From: Oscillospiraceae bacterium
GTDB taxonomy: Bacteria; Bacillota; Clostridia; Oscillospirales; Ruminococcaceae
DNA: 6,594 bases
NCBI GenBank assembly: GCA_009782665.1
Contig: WRIP01000075.1
Location: forward strand, 1-6,594
Reading direction: 5' to 3'
Below are positions 1 to 5,580 of the stretch, in pieces (the first letter of the stretch is position 1; each line of letters opens with the position of its first letter). Under the pieces are notes generated by a model. It worked only from the letters and a program-made list of their open reading frames with translations, ran no database searches and was not told where the DNA came from. Made by a program: the position numbers and the translations under genes.

Positions 1-453
1 GACGTTGCTATTCCTTAAAGCGGTTCTGATTGCTTCTAAATACGGCATTAGATAGTCGAAACCAATCCATCTGCTTAGATCAATATGTATCTGATCTGCT
101 TTCAATTCGATTTCTTTCATACTATCAATCGGAAGCATGCTTCTAATCTTAATATATGCGTTTTGAATCTCTTTATCATTGATTACAGCAGAAAGACCAG
201 AAAGACCCACTAAAATTGATGAGTAATCTTCACTCGAGAAATATCTGTTATTTACTCGGTATTCCGGCATAATCTCATAACCACCACCCACCCCTGGAAT
301 AGAGCGTATAGGTACACCGGCTAGATTAATAGTTTCTATATCTCGATAGATAGTACGAAGAGATACTTCAAACATTTCTGCTAATTGCCCCGCAGCGATT
401 CGTTCCTTGTCTAGCAAAACCAATACAATGCTGATGAGTCGATTCACCTTCAT
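1..453 (-). CDS. YafY/WYL-family transcriptional regulator, N-terminal part (truncated by window edge)
   Basis: Reading leftwards from ATG at 451-453 gives 151 codons without a stop, so the C-terminal part lies outside the window. Residues 1-60 form a DeoR/HTH_11-type winged helix: RIAAGQLAEMFEVSLRTIYR (residues 18-37) contains the helix-turn-helix and the SxRTIYRDIE recognition-helix signature, followed by the wing GVPI and GVGGGYEI typical of YafY-type regulators. The following region (residues 72-151) resembles the linker before a WYL ligand-sensing domain, which would be encoded beyond the edge. The start is supported by GAGGTG (462-467) 8 nt upstream. Such proteins are cytoplasmic DNA-binding regulators; the inducer is unknown. 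It is divergent from the hydrolase at 771, a natural candidate target, and a palindrome in its own promoter suggests autoregulation. The family call is firm; the regulon is inference. Confidence 0.9.
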   Translation of the reverse strand, partial: MKVNRLISIVLVLLDKERIAAGQLAEMFEVSLRTIYRDIETINLAGVPIRSIPGVGGGYEIMPEYRVNNRYFSSEDYSSILVGLSGLSAVINDKEIQNAYIKIRSMLPIDSMKEIELKADQIHIDLSRWIGFDYLMPYLEAIRTALRNSNV

Positions 454-482
454 TTTTCTGACACCTCACATATATTTTCACA

Positions 483-511
483 AGTATATATCGTTGACAT
501 GACTATGTCAG
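483..511 (-). promoter_or_regulatory. Promoter of the WYL-family regulator
   Basis: On the minus strand, CTGACA (complement of 506-511, 5/6 to consensus -35) is followed by a 17-bp spacer and TATACT (complement of 483-488, 5/6 to -10). Transcription would start near 476, leaving a short leader of about 22 nt that carries the GAGGTG ribosome binding site. An inverted repeat overlaps the -35 box and the spacer. Confidence 0.65.
495..510. promoter_or_regulatory. Inverted-repeat operator TGACAT-N4-ATGTCA
   Basis: A perfect 6+6 bp inverted repeat with a 4-bp centre lies across the -35 element and spacer of the regulator promoter. Further TGTCA half-sites occur at 518-522 (12 bp from the copy at 506-510) and at 724-728 upstream of the divergent hydrolase. 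A palindrome placed over its own promoter is the expected arrangement for an autoregulating dimeric helix-turn-helix protein. Binding by the adjacent WYL-type regulator is inferred, not shown. Confidence 0.55.
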
Positions 512-614
512 CATTTTTGTCAATCATGCTAGAATAAACAAAATATACGGATGTTCAAATTGCCAGTATTATAACCTCTATAAAAAGCAGTAGATGTATG
601 CGTTTAGAAATCAT

Positions 615-644
615 TTCTCAGTAAATTCTGTTTGTTACTATACT
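615..644 (+). promoter_or_regulatory. Possible promoter of the cysteine hydrolase gene
   Basis: TTCTCA (615-620, 4/6 to the -35 consensus), an 18-bp spacer and TATACT (639-644, 5/6 to -10) form a plausible sigma-A promoter. Transcription would start near 651 and leave an untranslated leader of about 120 nt. The -35 box overlaps the odd palindrome AGAAAT-C-ATTTCT (606-618), a possible regulator site. The -35 match is weak, and TATGCT at 741-746 is an alternative -10 without a good -35. Confidence 0.3.
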
Positions 645-770
645 AACCAGTACTGAATAGTGTCTGATATTTCTTACATGTTATCGTCATATATTGCTTC
701 AACTCATATTACTGCCATGCTGATGTCACCATTCATATGTTATGCTGGGAAAAACGCGAGGTGATACATT

Positions 771-1262
771 ATGCAAAACAAGGCACTAGTAGTAATTGAC
801 ATTCAAAATGACATAACGAAGCATTACAAAGAGATAGTTGCCGGTGTCAACAAGATGATTAACTGGGCCGTATCAGTTGGTGTACATGTAGTGTATATAC
901 GGCATGAAAATCTATCTGCCGGTACGAGAACCTTCAAAACCGGTACAAAGGGAGCTGAATTGGTTACTGAGCTTAATATAGTATCAGATAATATCTTCAC
1001 AAAGTACAAAGGCAACGCGTTGAGTAGTGACGGGTTTAGAGATTATATCGCCGAACATGAGATATCCTCTTTCCTTTTAGTTGGAGCAGATGCTATTGCT
1101 TGTGTGAAGTCTACCTGCTATAACATGCGTAAAGCAGGTTTTGAGGTAACTGTCATATCCGATTGTGTCACAAGTTATGACAAAAACAAGATCCAAGAGA
1201 TGTTGGGGTATTATTCTGCTCAAGGCTGCATCATTACTACAGTAGCAGAACTCATACCTTAA
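771..1262 (+). CDS. Isochorismatase-fold cysteine hydrolase
   Basis: The 163-residue product matches the isochorismatase/nicotinamidase-like superfamily in fold and length. The N-terminal strand LVVIDIQND supplies catalytic Asp10. Lys78, in FTKYKGNA, fits the catalytic lysine. The block VGADAIACVKSTC places the nucleophile at Cys111 in the position of the family G-x-x-T-x-x-C-V motif, and VTVISDCVTS is the usual following strand. The triad is therefore intact. The nicotinamidase metal-binding DxHxxxH pattern is absent, so a nicotinamidase call is not supported; the substrate (an amide, carbamoyl or isochorismate-type compound) cannot be told. No signal peptide is seen, so the enzyme is probably cytoplasmic. 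The start is supported by GAGGTG at 758-763, 7 nt upstream. It is transcribed alone, divergent from a WYL-type regulator that may control it, and ends at a clear terminator. Confidence 0.9.
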   Translation: MQNKALVVIDIQNDITKHYKEIVAGVNKMINWAVSVGVHVVYIRHENLSAGTRTFKTGTKGAELVTELNIVSDNIFTKYKGNALSSDGFRDYIAEHEISSFLLVGADAIACVKSTCYNMRKAGFEVTVISDCVTSYDKNKIQEMLGYYSAQGCIITTVAELIP

Positions 1263-1292
1263 CCTCATTCCATTAATATTGACCATGCAAAC

Positions 1293-1318
1293 AAACAACC
1301 TTTATTGGTTGTTTTTTT
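1293..1318 (+). terminator. Intrinsic terminator after the cysteine hydrolase gene
   Basis: An 8-bp stem AAACAACC (1293-1300) / GGTTGTTT (1307-1314) with a 6-nt loop runs into a T tract (1312-1318). It lies 31 nt after the stop codon and separates the hydrolase from the downstream operon. Confidence 0.8.
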
Positions 1319-1323
1319 ACTAA

Positions 1324-1373
1324 ATATACCGAATATGGTTGTTTTTATAGACATATAACCGTATTCGGTATAT
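1324..1373. repeat. 17-bp interrupted inverted repeat, probable two-site operator of the SatD operon
   Basis: The left arm (1324-1340) and right arm (1357-1373) are reverse complements at 16 of 17 positions, separated by 16 bp. Each arm contains a smaller palindrome: ACCGTATTCGGT at 1358-1369 (ACCG-N4-CGGT exact) and ACCGAATATGGT at 1328-1339 (one mismatched pair). Their centres are 30 bp apart, close to three helical turns. The right site fills the spacer of the SatD-operon promoter and the left lies just upstream of its -35 box. There is no T tract after the right arm, so this is not an intrinsic terminator. The layout suggests repressor binding by a dimer at two sites; the regulator is not identifiable in this window. 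Confidence 0.6.
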
Positions 1374-1376
1374 ACT
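1348..1376 (+). promoter_or_regulatory. Promoter of the SatD-DUF3307 operon
   Basis: TAGACA (1348-1353, 5/6 to -35), a 17-bp spacer and TATACT (1371-1376, 5/6 to -10) predict a start near 1383 and a leader of about 52 nt. An ACCG-N4-CGGT palindrome occupies the spacer, so a bound repressor would block RNA polymerase. TTGACT at 1376-1381 was considered as a second -35 but has only a poor -10 partner (TAACGT, 1399-1404). Confidence 0.6.
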
Positions 1377-1434
1377 TGACTAGTGCTAAACTGATTTGTA
1401 ACGTAACTTTACTTAAAACTATAGGAGTAAGCAG

Positions 1435-2520
1435 GTGTATTGTGTAATTGTTGGTGATATGATAAATTCCAGAGAGATGACTCAGCAGGACAGAAGTATC
1501 GCGGGTATTACTGCGACAGATGTGTTTTCTGATGTTAACTCACGCTTTCGTATGTATCTTTTATCCGGATTTGAACTTTCGGGTGGAGATAGTTTTGAAG
1601 CAGTTTTGACCGCTCCATATAAGGTGTTTGAAATCCTTCAAACCATCATAAAGGCCCTATACCCTGTCTGTAAAGTGCGTATTAGCATCGTACTCGGGGA
1701 ACTATATACTTTCGGTGAAGGATTGAATACCGTACATTCAATCGACGGTCCTGCATTCCATAAAGCCTCAGACAATATATTGAAGCAAAAGAAGAACAAT
1801 TCCAACCATTGGTTACAGCTAACTGTGGATACAGGAAATGACGCTCAACCGTTAGTAGATGCAGTTATTACAATGCTCAGTGTCATATCCGAGGGATGGA
1901 CCGATAGGCAGCGACAGATTGTCTTTCAGTATGAGTTATTGAATCATGATATGAAGGAGTTGTCTGTTGCTGATAGGATATCACTAAACGCAGTGCGTAA
2001 ACACCTAAAAGCAGCGAACTATGAGGCATACCGCTTATGCTGGAGTTCACTAGCAGCATATTTCATTAATATGAATACTAGAATTAGTAAATCTCTTGAC
2101 AGTAATCTCAGTTACACCATACCTCTTGCGATGGCATGTCATGAATATGATATTGGAGATCTGATTTCTGCTAAAACATCCGCGCAAGAAGCATTAAGAA
2201 TAGCTACCGAAGAGTATGGAAACAACAACTATATGCTATCGCACATACTCAATGTTTTAGGCGAAATACTGCTAAAAAAAGAGGAGTATTCTGAAGCGGA
2301 ACAGCTACTCCATAACTCGATATCCATTCAAGCCGATTATCCTCAGAGCAACGACTCAAACCTATATACTATCTATCTTCTGGGAAAAGCTCAGCTTCTA
2401 CTAGGGAAAATTGAAAACGCTAGGAGTACCCTTGCAAGGGGTAAGAATATTGAGGTAACCGCTCGGGGCGTAAAGTCGACCCATCTGTTTGACTGGGATC
2501 TTTTACTATCATTAATGTAA
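1435..2520 (+). CDS. SatD-family protein with C-terminal TPR-like extension
   Basis: The start is GTG, chosen because AGGAG (1423-1427) lies 7 nt upstream and the product then opens with the family-typical strand MYCVIVGDMINSRE. The N-terminal domain carries GD at residues 7-8, SRE at 12-14, GGDSFEAVL at 50-58, the strand VRISIVLGEL (81-90) and DGPAFHKA (104-111), matching SatD proteins (named for the sat locus of Streptococcus mutans). Residues 155-197 (WTDRQRQIVFQ, then ADRISLNAVRKHLKAANYEA) form a sigma-region-4-like helix-turn-helix. Residues about 228-340 contain three TPR-like helical hairpins, with LGEILLKKEEYSEAEQLL the clearest; SatD proteins as I know them end near 210-230 residues, so this tail is an addition. 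No membrane segment is seen. The function is not established. The order of acidic and glycine motifs resembles class III nucleotidyl cyclases, which is inference. It forms an operon with the DUF3307 gene 17 bp downstream. Confidence 0.85.
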   Translation: MYCVIVGDMINSREMTQQDRSIAGITATDVFSDVNSRFRMYLLSGFELSGGDSFEAVLTAPYKVFEILQTIIKALYPVCKVRISIVLGELYTFGEGLNTVHSIDGPAFHKASDNILKQKKNNSNHWLQLTVDTGNDAQPLVDAVITMLSVISEGWTDRQRQIVFQYELLNHDMKELSVADRISLNAVRKHLKAANYEAYRLCWSSLAAYFINMNTRISKSLDSNLSYTIPLAMACHEYDIGDLISAKTSAQEALRIATEEYGNNNYMLSHILNVLGEILLKKEEYSEAEQLLHNSISIQADYPQSNDSNLYTIYLLGKAQLLLGKIENARSTLARGKNIEVTARGVKSTHLFDWDLLLSLM

Positions 2521-2525
2521 TACTC

Positions 2526-2531
2526 AGGAGG
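2526..2531 (+). promoter_or_regulatory. Consensus Shine-Dalgarno of the DUF3307 gene
   Basis: A perfect AGGAGG lies 6 nt before the ATG at 2538, inside the 17-bp gap after the SatD stop codon. It fixes the start and suggests strong, independent translation within the shared transcript. Confidence 0.8.
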
Positions 2532-2537
2532 AGTTTT

Positions 2538-3287
2538 ATGACCTACTTGAAACTAACTATATTGCTAGGGTATCTGTTAGCTGAGTTCTATCTACAGAGA
2601 GACAGAATGATTGAACATAAGTATCAGAGATTTCATTTACTTCTTATCCACCTACTTATCTACTGCGCAGTATCAACCGTTGTACTGACAGTAGCGTTCA
2701 GGCTAAATCACCAACTCCTAATGATTTTACTGTTCCTGAGTATATCGCATATACTCATCGACCTCGTATTGTGGATATTTGTAAGATGTAAAAGTGAAAG
2801 AAGTTTCTTCAAACATATCAGGCGATATAGGTACTTCATCAATCAACTTCTTTTACTAGCCTCGTTTTTATCTGTAATCATCGTATGTGATGAGGCTATG
2901 TTAATCGTCAGATTTAAGTTGCTTGAATCTCATACTACAGCAATTATACTCTGTATAGCATATTTACTAATCCTCAGACCTATTTCAATAACCATCAATG
3001 AATTCTTCACCGCCACAGGGTTGAGTGCAGTTATCGCAGGTAATTCTCTGAAATCTGGTGAATTTGTCGCTGCCGGAAATATAATTGGGATGCTGGAACG
3101 CAGCCTAGTGTTCATACTAATACTTTTTGATCAGTATGCTGCTATCGGATTTTTGATGACCGCAAAGACTATTACCCGATTCAAAGATCTGGAAGATCGA
3201 AACATTGCCGAATACTACCTCATCGGTACCCTCCTTAGTATTGTATCGGTAGTTGCGATAGCTCTACTGAGCAAGCAGTTTCTTTGA
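2538..3287 (+). CDS. DUF3307-family multi-pass membrane protein
   Basis: This 249-residue hydrophobic protein has about six or seven predicted membrane segments, near residues 4-19, 33-54, 58-82, 101-119, 133-152, 186-207 and 227-246. Family-like features are LLAEFYLQ near the N-terminus (usually DFxxQ), a His in LLIHLLIY (His38), SHILIDLVLW (70-79, the H-x-x-I-D motif), and the C-terminal blocks GNIIGMLERSL, AAIGFLMTAKTITRF and AEYYLIGTLLSIVS. The conserved GxxIGxLER, KxxxRF and AEYYxIGT motifs identify the longer DUF3307 type. Its biochemical role is unknown. It follows the SatD gene closely and shares its promoter; SatD and DUF3307 genes are, to my knowledge, frequent neighbours, which suggests a cytoplasmic-plus-membrane pair. 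Charged conserved motifs in or near the membrane could bind a ligand or transport a small molecule, but that is speculation. Confidence 0.85.
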   Translation: MTYLKLTILLGYLLAEFYLQRDRMIEHKYQRFHLLLIHLLIYCAVSTVVLTVAFRLNHQLLMILLFLSISHILIDLVLWIFVRCKSERSFFKHIRRYRYFINQLLLLASFLSVIIVCDEAMLIVRFKLLESHTTAIILCIAYLLILRPISITINEFFTATGLSAVIAGNSLKSGEFVAAGNIIGMLERSLVFILILFDQYAAIGFLMTAKTITRFKDLEDRNIAEYYLIGTLLSIVSVVAIALLSKQFL

Positions 3288-3382
3288 CGAATCAGTATTG
3301 ATATCTTTAAGAGAACCGCTAGCTATTGGAATGCAATTGAAGTTAGATGAAATAATTAGGGCTACCCGCTTTATTTATATAC

Positions 3383-3415
3383 AAAACTCACTTCAATAAA
3401 TGTAGATGGGTTTTT
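3383..3415 (+). terminator. Weak terminator-like hairpin after the SatD-DUF3307 operon
   Basis: AAAACTCA (3383-3390) can pair with TGGGTTTT (3407-3414) as eight base pairs including one G-U, with a long 16-nt loop and a short T run to 3415. The large loop and AT-rich stem make it a weak candidate; the stronger hairpin at 3457-3486 may be the true end of the operon. Confidence 0.3.
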
Positions 3416-3424
3416 GTAATCAAT

Positions 3425-3453
3425 TTGACATTTTTTCAGCTACAGAGTAACAT
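3425..3453 (+). promoter_or_regulatory. Promoter of the Asp23-fakA operon
   Basis: A perfect TTGACA (3425-3430), a 17-bp spacer and TAACAT (3448-3453, 4/6 to -10) form a good sigma-A promoter. The predicted start, near 3460, gives a leader of about 66 nt. That start falls within the left arm of the hairpin at 3457-3477. No operator-like palindrome is seen in the core promoter, in keeping with housekeeping expression. Confidence 0.65.
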
Positions 3454-3456
3454 ATA

Positions 3457-3486
3457 CCATGCACGCACAATGCATGGAATTTTTTT
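3457..3486 (+). terminator. Intrinsic terminator overlapping the next operon's transcription start
   Basis: CCATGCA (3457-3463) and TGCATGG (3471-3477) form a perfect 7-bp stem with a 7-nt loop, followed by AATTTTTTT ending at 3486. For transcripts arriving from the SatD-DUF3307 operon this is a convincing Rho-independent terminator. For transcripts starting near 3460 the left arm would be incomplete and the stem too short to terminate. Confidence 0.7.
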
Positions 3487-3525
3487 ACATAGGGCATATA
3501 CAAATACCATGGAAAGGATCAACTT

Positions 3526-3876
3526 ATGGTAAGAATAAAGACTCCGCACGGTGTGGTGGTTTTGACCTTGGAATATTTTTCGAATCTGGTTGGTAACATC
3601 GCCAGCGACAGCTACGGTGTTAAGGGCATGGCGACTCGCAGTATGTTCGAGGGAGTTCGAGCATTACTGTTCAAACAGGATTTTCCTGAAAAGGGAGTTC
3701 GTGTATACGATAAGGACGGCACTCTTGGGATTGATATACACATTAAGGTTGTATATGGTGTGAATATTTCAACTATTGTAGAGAATCTGTCTGACAAGGT
3801 TAAGTATTCATTGGAACAGTCGACTAGCCTGACTGTCGGTACTATCAACATTTATGTTGATGAGATGGTGTCGTAA
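3526..3876 (+). CDS. yloU: Asp23/Gls24 (DUF322) family protein, YloU-like
   Basis: The 116-residue product is of normal length for the short YloU-type members of the Asp23/Gls24 envelope-stress family. Recognisable features are the N-terminal strand GVVVLTLEYFSNLVGNIASD, the segment SYGVKGMAT (the family's xxGVxG(M/L) block), GTLGIDIHIKVVYGVNI (the family's V-x-(L/I)-x-(I/V)-x-Y-G-x-x-(I/V)) and the C-terminal strand VGTINIYVDEM. There is no signal peptide or membrane anchor. AAAGGA (3513-3518) lies 7 nt before the ATG. It sits 33 bp upstream of fakA in the same orientation, the order seen for yloU-yloV in Bacillus. The precise role is not settled; related proteins localise near the membrane and are linked to envelope homeostasis, and position next to fakA suggests a link with lipid metabolism. 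Confidence 0.9.
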   Translation: MVRIKTPHGVVVLTLEYFSNLVGNIASDSYGVKGMATRSMFEGVRALLFKQDFPEKGVRVYDKDGTLGIDIHIKVVYGVNISTIVENLSDKVKYSLEQSTSLTVGTINIYVDEMVS

Positions 3877-3909
3877 CAACTGATTCAGTTTCATGTGGAG
3901 GATTAATCC

Positions 3910-5565
3910 ATGATAACCGGAAAACAATTCCGAGATATGATCATCTCCGGAGCAAATAATATTTCTAACTACAAAGACGAGGTTGACAAACTCAATGTAT
4001 TTCCCGTACCGGACGGCGATACAGGGGTCAATATGAGTATGACAATCAGAGCCTCGGTACGAGAGCTTGAGCGTCTTCCCGATAACATTGCTATCGAAAA
4101 GGTAGCATCGATTGCAGCTTCTGCGTTACTCCGAGGTGCTAGAGGCAACTCCGGAGTCATACTCTCGCTCTTATTCCGCGGGTTTGACCGGGGTATGAGA
4201 GGACAGGAAACCGCAGACACTACCTGTTTTGTAAAATCTCTTCAATACGGGATCGAGGCAGCATACAATGCAATCATGAAACCGACAGAAGGCACAATAC
4301 TGACGGTAGCTCGCGTAGCAGTTGAACAGACAATTGATGAAGCTGCCGAGATGGATTTCGTCAGTTTACTCGAACGTATAATTGCGGTACAAAAAGAGAC
4401 ATTGGCCGAGACACCGGAACTGTTACCTGTATTGAAACGAGCAGGGGTTGTTGATGCCGGCGGTATGGGTCTTATCATTGTGTTCGAGGGAATGCTGTCG
4501 GTGATACGTGACAATGTCATTATCGAACCTTCTGAGCAGAAACCTATCTCATCGGTTGAGAATACCGGTGTATACGCAAAAGATATAGCTGACGATATGA
4601 CTAACGAATACTGTACCGAGTTTCTAGTAATGAAAAACGGTAGATCCGATGCCATAAAGCTCCGCCATTCACTGGAAACAATCGGCAACAGTGTGCTATG
4701 TGTCGACGATACTGAACTCATCAAGTGTCATGTTCATACACTTGAGCCAAATAGGGCACTCGAGGTCGCATTGGAGCAAGGATATCTCTCGGACATCAAA
4801 ATAGAGAATATGTATGAGCAATACCTGAGATTACAGAATGAAAAAGATGCCAAAGAGCATAATATCATAGACACAAAAGAGGAGTTTGAATATGTTGCTC
4901 CCGGCGAAGAAGAGTATGGTTTTGTCGCTGTCAGCGTCGGTAATGGGCTGCATAATCTTCTCATAGACATAGGTATAGATAAGACGGTTGAAGGCGGACA
5001 AAGCATGAACCCGTCAACAGATGATATTTTAGCTGCCGTACATTCGGTTGCTGCCCAGAATGTATTTGTATTCACAAACAACAAAAACATAATCTTAGCA
5101 GCAGAACAGGCGGTCAAACTAGCTGACAGAAATATCATTGTCATTCCCACCCTGTCGGTACCTCAGGGTATTTCAGCCATGTTGGCGTTTGATAAGACTG
5201 TTTCAATCGAGAAAAACGTCATCACCATGAAGGAGGTCATCGAACAGGTTAAGAGCGGTTCCATAACCTATGCGGTCAGGGATTCCAACATTGATGGCAA
5301 AACCATCAAAGAAGGGGAAATTCTCGGTCTGATCGGCGGTAAGATAGCCTTCACCGACAATTCCACATATACCGCGGCAATAAGGTTAGCTCGCAGAATG
5401 ATCGACAAGAACACTAACTTCGTTACCATTATCTATGGTGAAGGTATTTCGGAAACCGAAGCTAATACCGTGAGTGAGGTAATACTTGCCAGAACGAAGC
5501 ATGTTGAGGTTTCAGTGGTTGACGGAGGGCAACCCATATATTCATACCTCATATCGACAGAATAA
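3910..5565 (+). CDS. fakA: Fatty acid kinase catalytic subunit FakA (DAK2/DhaL-domain protein, YloV)
   Basis: FakA phosphorylates fatty acids presented by a FakB (DegV-family) carrier, giving acyl-phosphate for phospholipid synthesis. The 551-residue length fits the family (about 550). The N-terminal DhaL-type kinase domain (about 1-200) has LNVFPVPDGDTGVNMSMT (28-45), whose Asp35 and Asp37 would hold the ATP magnesium, then RGARGNSGVILS (75-86) and GVVDAGGMGL (179-188). The middle domain has EYCTEFLV (Cys235) and CHVHT (His274, His276), matching the proposed zinc-binding Cys/His set, then NRALEVALEQGYLSDIKIENM. A charged linker (310-335) leads to the C-terminal domain with GGQSMNPSTDDIL (362-374), FTNNKNIILAAEQA and IPTLSVPQGISAML (412-425). 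GGAGGA (3897-3902) lies 7 nt before the ATG. No key residue appears missing. It is cotranscribed with the Asp23-family gene; no fakB is present in this window, as is common because FakB genes are often elsewhere. Confidence 0.95.
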   Translation: MITGKQFRDMIISGANNISNYKDEVDKLNVFPVPDGDTGVNMSMTIRASVRELERLPDNIAIEKVASIAASALLRGARGNSGVILSLLFRGFDRGMRGQETADTTCFVKSLQYGIEAAYNAIMKPTEGTILTVARVAVEQTIDEAAEMDFVSLLERIIAVQKETLAETPELLPVLKRAGVVDAGGMGLIIVFEGMLSVIRDNVIIEPSEQKPISSVENTGVYAKDIADDMTNEYCTEFLVMKNGRSDAIKLRHSLETIGNSVLCVDDTELIKCHVHTLEPNRALEVALEQGYLSDIKIENMYEQYLRLQNEKDAKEHNIIDTKEEFEYVAPGEEEYGFVAVSVGNGLHNLLIDIGIDKTVEGGQSMNPSTDDILAAVHSVAAQNVFVFTNNKNIILAAEQAVKLADRNIIVIPTLSVPQGISAMLAFDKTVSIEKNVITMKEVIEQVKSGSITYAVRDSNIDGKTIKEGEILGLIGGKIAFTDNSTYTAAIRLARRMIDKNTNFVTIIYGEGISETEANTVSEVILARTKHVEVSVVDGGQPIYSYLISTE

Positions 5566-5580
5566 CTACAAAATATATGC

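Larger units (their letters stand above)
454..770. other. Divergent intergenic region between regulator and hydrolase
   Basis: This 317-bp AT-rich stretch holds no open reading frame with a credible ribosome binding site and no recognisable RNA gene. It contains the regulator promoter and its palindrome at the left end, a second short palindrome (606-618), a possible hydrolase promoter (615-644), and the hydrolase ribosome binding site GAGGTG (758-763). Nothing was recognised in about 645-755 except a single TGTCA half-site at 724-728 and a weak -10-like TATGCT at 741-746. Confidence 0.6.

Noticed and set aside
494..499. Plus-strand TTGACA as a -35 box for the hydrolase gene
   Set aside because: No -10-like sequence lies at 16-18 bp downstream, and the bases are better explained as part of the regulator's palindrome.
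1324..1373. Inverted repeat as a terminator or a small transposable element (MITE)
   Set aside because: There is no T tract after the right arm, no flanking target duplication was seen, and the arms fit the promoter elements too precisely to be a random insertion.
3288..3424. Possible small gene or RNA between the DUF3307 gene and the fakA promoter
   Set aside because: No frame with a start, ribosome binding site and meaningful length was found, and apart from one weak hairpin no structured RNA family was recognised.
3509..3532. ATG-initiated seven-codon frame overlapping the Asp23-family start, as a possible leader peptide
   Set aside because: It has no ribosome binding site of its own, and the purine-rich AAAGGA inside it fits the real start at 3526 with proper spacing.
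4242..4724. 160-codon minus-strand open frame opposite fakA
   Set aside because: It lies wholly inside the well-supported fakA gene, its product is a low-complexity Ser/Ile/Thr-rich string with no family features, and there is no ribosome binding site in a suitable place.
4734..5150. 138-codon minus-strand open frame opposite fakA
   Set aside because: Another antisense shadow of fakA codon usage, Ser- and Cys-rich, without recognisable motifs or its own control signals.
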